Shown here piece after piece: positions 1 through 5,376 of a DNA stretch of 8,931 nt. Each line of letters starts with the position of its first letter. Position 1 is the stretch's first letter. The translations under genes were made by a program, and so were the position numbers. The notes under the pieces are model-generated. The model had not been told where the DNA came from, made no database searches, and saw only the letters and a list, made by a program, of their open reading frames with translations. Source of the DNA: Actinomycetota bacterium (GTDB lineage Bacteria > Actinomycetota > UBA4738 > G016210805); assembly GCA_016210805.1 (NCBI GenBank), contig JACQTL010000383.1, positions 1 to 8,931 on the forward strand. Direction: 5' to 3'.

Positions 1-1303
1 CCACGACCTCGGCGATCTCCTCGGGGAACAGCGACCCCCGGACCTGGCCGAGGTACAGGGCCACGAGGTGGAGGGCCACCATCTGGGTGGCGAACGTCTT
101 GGTGGCGGCCACGCCGATCTCCGGCCCGGCGTGCGTGTAGAACACGCCGTCGGCTTCCCGGGCGATCGACGAGCCCACCGTGTTGGTCACCGCGATCACC
201 CGGGACCGCTGGTGCCGGGCGTGGCGGAGGGCCTCCAGCGTGTCGATCGTCTCCCCGGACTGGGAGACGGCCAGCGTGAGGGTCTGGGCGTCCAGCACGG
301 GGTCCCGGTACCGGAACTCGCTGGCGATCTCGATCTCCACGGGGAGCCGGGTCCAGTGCTCGATCGCGTACTTGGCCACCAGCCCGGCGTGGAAGGCCGT
401 GCCGCAGGCCACCACGAACACCTTGTTCACGTCGCGGAGGACGTCCTCCTCGATCTTCAGCTCGTCGAGCGACAGGCGCCTCGACGGCGTGGTCCTGCCG
501 ACCAGCGTGTCCCGGATCGCCGTGGGCTGCTCGTGGATCTCCTTCAGCATGAAGTCCTCGAACCCCGACTTCTGGGCCTGGGAGACGTCCCACTCGATCG
601 TGATGGACTCGGGGTCGAGCCGGTTCCCGTCGAAGTCGATGAAGGTGACCCCGTCGGTGCACACGCGCACGATCTGGCCCTCGGCCACGGGGATCACGGT
701 CCGGGTCCGGGACAGGACGGCGGGGATGTCGGAGGCCAGGAGGTTCTCCCCCTCCCCCACCCCGACGATGAGCGGCGAGCTCACCTTGGCGCCGACCACG
801 CAGTCGGGCTCGTCGGCCGAGACGACCACGATCGCGTACGCCCCCGTGAGCTCCCGCACGGTGAGGCGGACGGCCTCGGTGAGGTCGCCGGCGTAGTGGT
901 CCTCGACCAGGTGGGCGATGCACTCCGTGTCGGTGTCCGACCCGAGCTCGTGGCCCTCCTTCTCCAGGCGGGTCCGGAGCTCGTGGAAGTTCTCGATGAT
1001 GCCGTTGTGGATCACGGCGATCCGGCCCGGGCAGTCGAGGTGCGGGTGGGCGTTCGTGTCGTTCGGCTCGCCGTGGGTGGCCCACCGCGTGTGGCCCATG
1101 CCCACCACCCCCGGAGGGGGCGGCGACTCGGCCAGGACCGACTCGAGCTCGCCCAGCTTCCCGGCCCGCTTCCTGACGGTCAGCCCGCCGTCGAGCAGGG
1201 CGACGCCCGCCGAGTCGTATCCCCTGTACTCGAGCCTCCGGAGGCCCTCCATGATGATCGGGAGCGCCTGGTCGGGGCCCACGTAGCCCACGATGCCGCA
1301 CAT
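1..1303 (-). CDS. glmS: Glutamine--fructose-6-phosphate aminotransferase GlmS (C-terminal part beyond the window)
   Basis: GlmS uses glutamine to convert fructose-6-phosphate to glucosamine-6-phosphate in the cytoplasm, the first committed step to UDP-GlcNAc. The first 434 residues are present, out of roughly 600-620 usual for the family. The protein opens MCGIVGYVG, and the Cys after Met is the N-terminal nucleophile of the glutaminase domain, which fixes the start codon. The class-II amidotransferase domain covers about residues 2-230, with GHTRWATHG and HNGIIEN visible. The first SIS sugar-isomerase domain follows, with SQSGETIDT at about 347-355 and AGPEIGVAATKTF from residue 392. The second SIS domain and the C-terminal active-site lysine lie beyond position 1. 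It sits downstream of glmM on the same strand, 126 bp apart. No glmS ribozyme is possible in the short leader predicted here. No SD is seen; the bases before ATG are pyrimidine-rich. Identification is very secure. Confidence 0.97.
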   Translation of the reverse strand, partial: MCGIVGYVGPDQALPIIMEGLRRLEYRGYDSAGVALLDGGLTVRKRAGKLGELESVLAESPPPPGVVGMGHTRWATHGEPNDTNAHPHLDCPGRIAVIHNGIIENFHELRTRLEKEGHELGSDTDTECIAHLVEDHYAGDLTEAVRLTVRELTGAYAIVVVSADEPDCVVGAKVSSPLIVGVGEGENLLASDIPAVLSRTRTVIPVAEGQIVRVCTDGVTFIDFDGNRLDPESITIEWDVSQAQKSGFEDFMLKEIHEQPTAIRDTLVGRTTPSRRLSLDELKIEEDVLRDVNKVFVVACGTAFHAGLVAKYAIEHWTRLPVEIEIASEFRYRDPVLDAQTLTLAVSQSGETIDTLEALRHARHQRSRVIAVTNTVGSSIAREADGVFYTHAGPEIGVAATKTFATQMVALHLVALYLGQVRGSLFPEEIAEVV

Positions 1304-1318
1304 GAGGAGGAAAGCCTA
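1304..1318 (-). promoter_or_regulatory. Predicted -10 element and SD-less start region of glmS
   Basis: On the minus strand TAGGCT (1318-1313) fits the actinobacterial TAnnnT -10 consensus and ends nine bases before the glmS ATG. A transcript would have a leader of only about two or three bases. The bases between, TTCCTCCTC, resemble an anti-SD rather than an SD sequence. No convincing -35 hexamer is found 16-19 bases further upstream, so the promoter call is tentative. The start codon itself is certain because of the catalytic Cys2. Confidence 0.4.
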
Positions 1319-1337
1319 TCAGTGCTTGCGACGGGCG

Positions 1338-1351
1338 GAAGAGCGCTCTTC
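1338..1351. promoter_or_regulatory. Perfect 14-bp palindrome upstream of glmS, possible operator
   Basis: GAAGAGCGCTCTTC is its own reverse complement. Outside one mismatch the symmetry continues for three G-C pairs on each side (1334-1336 with 1353-1355). It lies 35-48 bp before the glmS start, over the -35 zone of the predicted promoter. It has no loop and no T-run, so a protein-binding site is more natural than a terminator. No known regulator is recognised from this sequence. Confidence 0.35.
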
Positions 1352-1391
1352 GGCCTAGGGCGAACCGCCCATCCACGCCCCCGTGAAAGGT

Positions 1392-1410
1392 ACGGAACGG
1401 ATGTAACGGA
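1392..1410. repeat. Three ACGGA direct repeats in the glmM-glmS gap
   Basis: ACGGA occurs at 1392-1396, 1397-1401 and 1406-1410, just downstream of the glmM stop codon. TACGG and CCGTA at the outer edges (1391-1395 and 1411-1415) add partial dyad symmetry. The patch is visibly less GC-rich than its surroundings. It could be a binding site or part of a weak 3' structure of glmM. Function is unknown. Confidence 0.25.
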
Positions 1411-1429
1411 CCGTAAGGAGAGGCCCGGA

Positions 1430-2764
1430 TCAGGCCAGCAGCCGGCGGGCCACGTCGGCCACGCTCGAGGCGTGGCGGCGGGCGTCCTCCTCGGTCTCGG
1501 CCTCGACCATGACCCGGACGAGCGGCTCGGTGCCCGAGGCCCGGACCAGCACCCTCCCCCGCTCGCCCAGGGCGGCCTCCGCCTCGCGGACGGCATCCCA
1601 GATCTCCGCGGTCCCCTCGAGGGCGTCGCGGTCCCGGACCTCCACGTTCTCCAGGACCTGGGGATACCGGTGCATGCGGGCGGCCAGCGACTCGACGCTC
1701 TCCCCCCGGGCCGCAGCCAGGCACAGGAACCGGATCGCGGTGAGGATCCCGTCCCCCGTGGTGGCGTGCTCCCGGAAGATGATGTGGCCCGACTGCTCGC
1801 CGCCCAGGACCGCGCCTCGCCGCTCCATCTCCTCGAGCACGTAGCGGTCGCCCACCCTGGCCACGACGACCTCCAGGCCGGCCTCCCGCATGGCCTGGTG
1901 GAACCCGAGGTTCGCCATCACCGTGCTGACCACCGCGTTGCCGGCCAGCCGGCCCTGCTCTGCCAGCGCGATCGCGCAGGCGGCCAGGACCTGGTCGCCG
2001 TCCACCACGTTGCCGCCGGAGTCCGCGAACATGGCCCGGTCCGCGTCCCCGTCGTGGGCCACCCCGGCGTCCGCGTGGAACCTGAGGACCGCCTCGGCCA
2101 CGACCTCCGGGTGGGTGGCCCCGCAACCGATGTTGATGTTCGTGCCGTCGGGGTCGTCGTGCAGGGCCACCACGTCGGCCCCCAGGCGCCGGTAGGCCTC
2201 GGGGGCTATCCCGGAGGCGGCGCCGTTCGCGCAGTCGACCACGAGGCGCATCCCTCCCAGCGACCCCTCGGCCGCCCGGGTCAGGTGGGCGAGGTATCGC
2301 TCGACGGAGTCCGGGATGGCCTCGATCCGTCCCACGGACACCCCCTCGAACACGGGACCGTCGCTCGGGACGAGCTCCTCGATCTCGGCCTCGACCTCGT
2401 CGGGGAGCTTGAAGCCGCCCTTCCCGAAGAACTTGATCCCGTTGTACTCGGGAGGGTTGTGGGAGGCGGAGATGACCACGCCCGCGTCCGCACCCAGGTC
2501 GATCGTGAGCCGGGCCACGGCCGGGGTGGTGATCACCCCCGCGGCCAGGACCCGGCCCCCCGCGGAGGAGACCCCGGCGGAGAACGCGGCCTCCAGCATC
2601 TCCCCGGAGGCCCGGGTGTCCCGGCCCACCACCATCGTGGGCCCGCCCTGCCCCCCCGCGGCCAGGGCGGCCACGGCGGCCCGGCCCAGGCGCAGGGCGA
2701 GGTCGGCGGTGAGCTCGCGCCCCGCCACTCCCCGGACCCCGTCGGTGCCGAACAGCCTCGCCAT
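1430..2764 (-). CDS. glmM: Phosphoglucosamine mutase GlmM
   Basis: GlmM interconverts glucosamine-6-phosphate and glucosamine-1-phosphate, the step after GlmS on the way to peptidoglycan precursor UDP-GlcNAc. The protein is 444 residues, the normal family length. It opens with MARLFGTDGVRG. The phosphoserine loop is ISASHNPPEYNGIKFFG with the active Ser at position 101. The metal-binding DGDADR is at 238-243, the sugar-binding GGEQSGH at 321-327, and the phosphate-binding RASGTEPLVRVM at 408-419. All four family motifs are intact, so the enzyme should be active; in the known family it must be phosphorylated on that serine. It lies upstream of glmS on the same strand. A plus-strand DUF2007 gene separates it from rpsI, so it probably has its own promoter. 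No SD precedes the ATG. Confidence 0.98.
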   Translation of the reverse strand: MARLFGTDGVRGVAGRELTADLALRLGRAAVAALAAGGQGGPTMVVGRDTRASGEMLEAAFSAGVSSAGGRVLAAGVITTPAVARLTIDLGADAGVVISASHNPPEYNGIKFFGKGGFKLPDEVEAEIEELVPSDGPVFEGVSVGRIEAIPDSVERYLAHLTRAAEGSLGGMRLVVDCANGAASGIAPEAYRRLGADVVALHDDPDGTNINIGCGATHPEVVAEAVLRFHADAGVAHDGDADRAMFADSGGNVVDGDQVLAACAIALAEQGRLAGNAVVSTVMANLGFHQAMREAGLEVVVARVGDRYVLEEMERRGAVLGGEQSGHIIFREHATTGDGILTAIRFLCLAAARGESVESLAARMHRYPQVLENVEVRDRDALEGTAEIWDAVREAEAALGERGRVLVRASGTEPLVRVMVEAETEEDARRHASSVADVARRLLA

Positions 2765-2773
2765 GGGACAACC

Positions 2774-2779
2774 AGGGTA
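2774..2779 (-). promoter_or_regulatory. Predicted -10 element of glmM
   Basis: The minus strand reads TACCCT, nine bases before the glmM ATG, matching TAnnnT and giving a nearly leaderless mRNA. The intervening GGTTGTCCC has no SD. The position expected for -35 reads CGGGAA or similar, not TTGACA-like. A separate promoter is plausible because the upstream neighbour is on the opposite strand. The evidence is spacing and pattern only. Confidence 0.35.
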
Positions 2780-2863
2780 CTCCAGCCATCCCGGGCTTCC
2801 CGGAGGCGCCGGCTCTTCCGAGCCGCGTTTCCCGCCCGGGGGCGTCCGTGGGACGATGGGGCG

Positions 2864-3154
2864 GTGGAGGACTTCTCCGGGCGGCTGGTGCGCGTCTACT
2901 CGACCTCGTCGATCACCGACGGCTACCTGGCCAGAGGCCGGCTCGAGGCCGACGGGATCCCCGTGATCGTGAAGGGCGAGGGCGAGGGTCCCTACCGCAT
3001 GGGCCCCGTCCACCTGTACGTTCCCGAGGAGGTCGAGGTCCAGGCACGCATGATCCTCGCCGAGGTCGGCGCCGGCTCGGCCAGCGAGGGCGGACCGTCG
3101 GGGGAGCTGGACACGACCGACCTGCAAGCCGAACCCGAGCTGCCTCCCGACTAG
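2864..3154 (+). CDS. Small DUF2007-type protein
   Basis: This encodes a 96-residue soluble protein with no signal peptide or membrane segment. Residues about 7-65 (LVRVYSTSSITDGYLARGRL, then EADGIPVIVKGEG and VHLYVPEEVEVQARMILAEV) match the pattern of the DUF2007 family (putative signal-transducing proteins): a beta strand, a helix carrying the substrate-like loop, a GIP-type turn, and a final VPEE helix. The biochemical role of this family is not established. The last 30 residues are acidic and probably disordered. The GTG start was chosen because it sits directly before the conserved domain; the only purine-rich stretch upstream, GGGGCG, is too close for a good SD. It is alone on the plus strand between rpsI and glmM, divergent from glmM and convergent with rpsI. 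Confidence 0.72.
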   Translation: MEDFSGRLVRVYSTSSITDGYLARGRLEADGIPVIVKGEGEGPYRMGPVHLYVPEEVEVQARMILAEVGAGSASEGGPSGELDTTDLQAEPELPPD

Positions 3155-3160
3155 GCGGGA

Positions 3161-3181
3161 GGTCCGGGCGGTGCCCGGACC
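3161..3181. terminator. Hairpin terminator between DUF2007 gene and rpsI
   Basis: GGTCCGGGC (3161-3169) pairs perfectly with GCCCGGACC (3173-3181) around a three-base loop, a 9-bp GC stem beginning six bases after the DUF2007 stop codon. No T-run follows on either strand, which is common for actinobacterial terminators. Its place between two convergent genes suggests it serves both directions; it lies about 105 bp beyond the rpsI stop. The rest of the gap (3182-3285) shows no gene. Confidence 0.6.
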
Positions 3182-3285
3182 AGCCAGAGGGCCACGATCC
3201 CCAGGGACCACCCGGGTAACCGCCCCAACCTCGGAGACGGGCAGGGCTGGCGGACGAAACGTGCAACCGTGGGGCCGCGATCGGG

Positions 3286-3681
<396 letters not shown>

Positions 3682-3684
3682 TCG

Positions 3685-4527
3685 CTACTCCTCCTTCTTC
3701 GCCGCGCGCGAGCGCTTCGGCGTGTCGGTCTTGGGCGACTTGCCTGCGGACTTCGAGGACCTCTCGGAGGCCGGCTCGGCGGCGCTCCGCTTGGCGGTGC
3801 TCCGCTTCGCGGTGGTCCGCTTGGCGGTGGTCCGCTTGGCGGTGGTCCGCTTGGCCGTGCTCGGCTTGGCCGGGGTCTTCGCCGCCGAGCGCTTGGCCCT
3901 CGGCCCGCCCGCCGGCTTCCCGGGTGCCGGAGCGGCCTCCTTCCCGTCCCCGGGCTCCCGGGTCGGGCGGCGGGCGGGGGCTTCCTTGGCCGTCCCGGCC
4001 GCCTTGCGGCGTCGCCCGGGGCCGGCCGGTGCCGGGCGCTCGGCCCTGGGCTTGGGAGCGGGGAGACCGTCCCACCTGGGGATCTCACCGAGGCCCAGCC
4101 TGGTGGGCTGCTGGGCGGCGTGCGGGTGCTCGGCGCCGTCGTAGACCTGCAGCTTCCTGGCCATGGCCCGGCCCAGGCGGTTCTTGGGGAGCATGCCCCG
4201 GATGGCCTTCTCCACGACGAACGAGGGGCGCTCGCGGAGGAGCCGCTCGTACCCGGTCTCCTTCAGGCCCCCGGGGTAGCCGGAGTGGTGGTAGGCGATC
4301 TTCTTCGCCTCCTTGCCGCCGGTCAGGCGGATCCCGCGGGCGTTCACCACGATCACGTGGTCGCCCACGTCCACGTGCGGGGCGTACATCGGCTTGTGCT
4401 TGCCCCGCAGGACCTGGGCCACCTCCGAGGCCAGGCGTCCGAGCACGACGCCGTCGGCGTCGACGACGTACCAGCGGCGCTCGATGTCGCCGGGCGTGGG
4501 AGTGTAGGTCCTGGTGGCGGTCTTCAT
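3685..4527 (-). CDS. rplM: 50S ribosomal protein uL13 with long lysine/alanine-rich C-terminal extension
   Basis: uL13 is an early-assembling large-subunit protein. Residues 1-143 form the complete family core: RRWYVVDADGVVLGRLAS near 17-34, GKHKP at 42-46, GDHVIVVNA around 55-63, the YHHSGYPGGL segment at 79-88, GMLPKNRLGR at 111-120, and the usual terminal HPHAAQQP at 134-141. Ordinary uL13 stops about there. This one continues for roughly 137 more residues, to 280, rich in Pro, Ala, Lys and Arg and including five TAKR-ending pentads in tandem (residues 218-247). The tail has no membrane segment and should be disordered and strongly basic, apart from the final KKEE. The reading frame is open throughout and ends at a stop placed to provide the rpsI SD, so this does not look like an accidental readthrough. 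ATG at 4527 is chosen over an upstream start at 4563 because MKTATRTYTP is the family's usual N-terminus and the predicted promoter -10 overlaps 4563. Confidence 0.97.
   Translation of the reverse strand: MKTATRTYTPTPGDIERRWYVVDADGVVLGRLASEVAQVLRGKHKPMYAPHVDVGDHVIVVNARGIRLTGGKEAKKIAYHHSGYPGGLKETGYERLLRERPSFVVEKAIRGMLPKNRLGRAMARKLQVYDGAEHPHAAQQPTRLGLGEIPRWDGLPAPKPRAERPAPAGPGRRRKAAGTAKEAPARRPTREPGDGKEAAPAPGKPAGGPRAKRSAAKTPAKPSTAKRTTAKRTTAKRTTAKRSTAKRSAAEPASERSSKSAGKSPKTDTPKRSRAAKKEE
3787..3876 (-). repeat. 15-bp tandem repeat, six units, inside the rplM tail
   Basis: The plus strand shows CCGCTTGGCGGTGGT in six head-to-tail units beginning at 3787, 3802, 3817, 3832, 3847 and 3862. Units three and four are identical, units one, two and five differ at one or two bases, and unit six is the most diverged. 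Read on the minus strand they encode Thr/Ser-Thr-Ala-Lys-Arg pentads. A multiple of three keeps the frame, so unit number could vary between strains by slippage without breaking the gene. Confidence 0.9.
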
Positions 4528-4538
4528 CGAAGGAAAAG

Positions 4539-4556
4539 CCGGCCGCGATCGGCCGG
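4539..4556 (-). promoter_or_regulatory. Hairpin at the predicted 5' end of the rplM mRNA
   Basis: On the minus strand CCGGCCG-ATCG-CGGCCGG forms a perfect 7-bp stem with a four-base loop, followed by CTTTTCCTTCG and then the rplM ATG. The start point predicted from the promoter falls at about 4554-4556, so the mRNA would begin with this stem. No SD is present. It could stabilise the mRNA, act as a uL13 autoregulation site (known for E. coli rplM-rpsI), or, given the T-rich run after it, act as an attenuator. Confidence 0.6.
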
Positions 4557-4562
4557 TGACCA

Positions 4563-4591
4563 ATGCTACCTGCGGGTTCGTCGAGCGTCAA
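4563..4591 (-). promoter_or_regulatory. Promoter of rplM-rpsI
   Basis: On the minus strand TTGACG (4591-4586) is followed after exactly 17 bases by TAGCAT (4568-4563). Both hexamers and the spacing fit the vegetative sigma consensus. Transcription should start near 4554-4556, giving a leader of about 28 bases before rplM. This is one of the two best promoter matches in the window. Confidence 0.75.
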
Positions 4592-4662
4592 AGCTGCCCA
4601 CGGGCCCGTGCGCGGCCCTCGGCGGGCCGGCGCCGCCAAGGGAAACAGGGTACTAGCCTGAT

Positions 4663-4691
4663 TTGACTAGCCCGTATCCGGGTAGTACGGT
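4663..4691 (+). promoter_or_regulatory. Promoter driving the sigma-factor side
   Basis: TTGACT (4663-4668), a 17-base spacer, then TACGGT (4686-4691) match the vegetative sigma consensus, with a start near 4698. It is divergent from the rplM promoter, with the two -35 elements about 71 bp apart. ACTAGCC occurs twice, 14 bp apart (4652-4658 and 4666-4672), next to the -35. The promoter does not look like a typical ECF promoter (no AAC -35 motif), so simple autoregulation by the encoded sigma is not evident. Confidence 0.7.
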
Positions 4692-4769
4692 GAGCGCTCC
4701 ATCCCCATAGGAGGATCCCCTCCTCCGGCTGGTAAAGAGGCGGTACCCGGATCGCCCGTGTCCGGGTGC
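4671..4769 (+). repeat. Three copies of a TCCGGGT element around the sigma promoter and leader
   Basis: CCCGTATCCGGGTAG (4671-4685, in the promoter spacer) recurs as CCCGTGTCCGGGTGC (4755-4769), 12 of 15 bases identical. ATCCGGGTA at 4676-4684 also has its exact reverse complement TACCCGGAT at 4744-4752. The two downstream copies form the arms of the large leader hairpin. They could be operator sites or alternative pairing partners in the RNA. Confidence 0.45.
4710..4726 (+). promoter_or_regulatory. Short SD/anti-SD hairpin in the sigma leader
   Basis: GGAGGA (4710-4715) pairs with TCCTCC (4721-4726) around a five-base loop. The first arm is a perfect SD-like sequence and the second its complement, yet no ATG, GTG or TTG follows at a usable distance. 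It lies between the predicted transcription start and the larger hairpin. It may be a structural part of a leader RNA. Confidence 0.4.
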
Positions 4770-4777
4770 CGCCTCTT
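4735..4777 (+). promoter_or_regulatory. 17-bp hairpin in the sigma-factor leader, attenuator or small-RNA terminator
   Basis: AAGAGGCGGTACCCGGA (4735-4751) pairs with TCCGGGTGCCGCCTCTT (4761-4777) with one G-U pair and a nine-base loop. This is the longest stem in the window. On the plus-strand RNA all 17 positions pair; on the minus strand one would be an A-C mismatch, so the plus strand is favoured. It begins about 37 bases after the predicted start and ends 84 bases before the sigma ATG. CTCACGTT follows rather than a T-run. No known riboswitch class is recognised. The remaining leader (4778-4861) holds nothing clear. Confidence 0.6.
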
Positions 4778-4861
4778 CTCACGTTCGCGTCCGACCCCCG
4801 CCCGTCGTGCAACCATGCGGGGGACCCCGAGCGTCTTGGGTACGTGGACGGCGAGGCGAGG

Positions 4862-5374
4862 ATGGCGGGCACGACGGCGCAGGCCGAGGTCGGGAGGCTC
4901 GGGGAGCTCTACCGGGCTCACGCTCCGGACGCCCTCCGGCTGGCCTACCTGGTCACCGGGAACGCCGCGGTGGCCGAGGACCTGGTCCAGGAGGCCTTCG
5001 TCCGGCTCTACGGCCGGTTCCGCGATCTCCGGAACCCGGGCGCGTTCCCCTGGTACCTCCGGCGCACGGTGGTCAACCTGGCCCGCTCCCACTTCCGGCG
5101 CGAGCGGGTGGCCCGGGCGTACGTCCGGCGGGAAGGCGCCATGCCGTGGGCCGGAGGCGGGGATCCGGCCCAGGGGGCCGACCGCGACGAGATGTGGCGG
5201 GCCCTGCTGGAGCTCCCGGAGCGCCAGCGGACGGCCATCGTGCTCCGCTACTACGAGGACCTGACCGAGGCCCAGACGGCCGAGGTGATGGGATGCCCGG
5301 TCGGCACGGTCAAGTCCCTGGTCTTCCGGGGCCTGGCCAGGCTGCGGGTCGGTCTCTCTAGCGAGGTGAGCTGA
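4862..5374 (+). CDS. SigE-type ECF RNA polymerase sigma factor
   Basis: This 170-residue protein is an ECF sigma factor that would direct RNA polymerase to a small regulon. Region 2 runs from about residue 15 to 80: LYRAHAPDALRLAYLVTG, then AEDLVQEAFVRLY (region 2.2, core binding) and PWYLRRTVVNLARSHFRR (2.4 side, -10 recognition). A linker of about 25 residues follows. Region 4 covers about 110-165: LPERQRTAIVLRYYEDLT and the helix-turn-helix TAEVMGCPVGTVKSLVFRGLA. Length and the LRNP/LRRTVVNLARS pattern fit the SigE-like group common in Actinomycetota. There is no extra C-terminal domain. ATG at 4862 is preferred because region 2 starts soon after; the in-frame GTGs at 4844 and 4766 lack an SD, and 4766 lies inside a strong hairpin. 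GAGGCGAGG next to the ATG is a poor SD. The downstream gene begins two bases after its stop. Confidence 0.93.
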   Translation: MAGTTAQAEVGRLGELYRAHAPDALRLAYLVTGNAAVAEDLVQEAFVRLYGRFRDLRNPGAFPWYLRRTVVNLARSHFRRERVARAYVRREGAMPWAGGGDPAQGADRDEMWRALLELPERQRTAIVLRYYEDLTEAQTAEVMGCPVGTVKSLVFRGLARLRVGLSSEVS

Positions 5375-5376
5375 AC

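Noticed and set aside
1304..1429. glmS ribozyme or riboswitch upstream of glmS
   Set aside because: The gap of 126 bases lacks the ribozyme core sequences I would expect, and the likely -10 lies nine bases from the ATG, leaving almost no leader RNA.
68..3154. Plus-strand open frame of over 1000 codons
   Set aside because: It runs antisense through glmS and glmM; its translation is low-complexity Gly/His/Arg/Pro/Leu-rich, as expected from a high-GC shadow frame. Only the last 96 codons (from 2864) look like a real protein.
4528..4563. Upstream ATG for rplM at 4563
   Set aside because: It overlaps the predicted -10 hexamer of the rplM promoter, so the codon would not be transcribed; the family N-terminus begins at 4527.
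4640..4800. Known riboswitch (TPP, cobalamin, SAM, c-di-GMP, ydaO) in the sigma leader
   Set aside because: None of the conserved core motifs I remember for these classes is present. A covariance search could overturn this.
4766..4861. Extended N-terminus of the sigma factor from GTG 4766
   Set aside because: The added 32 residues do not resemble sigma region 2, the GTG lies inside the long hairpin, and no SD precedes it. Start at 4862 gives normal family length.
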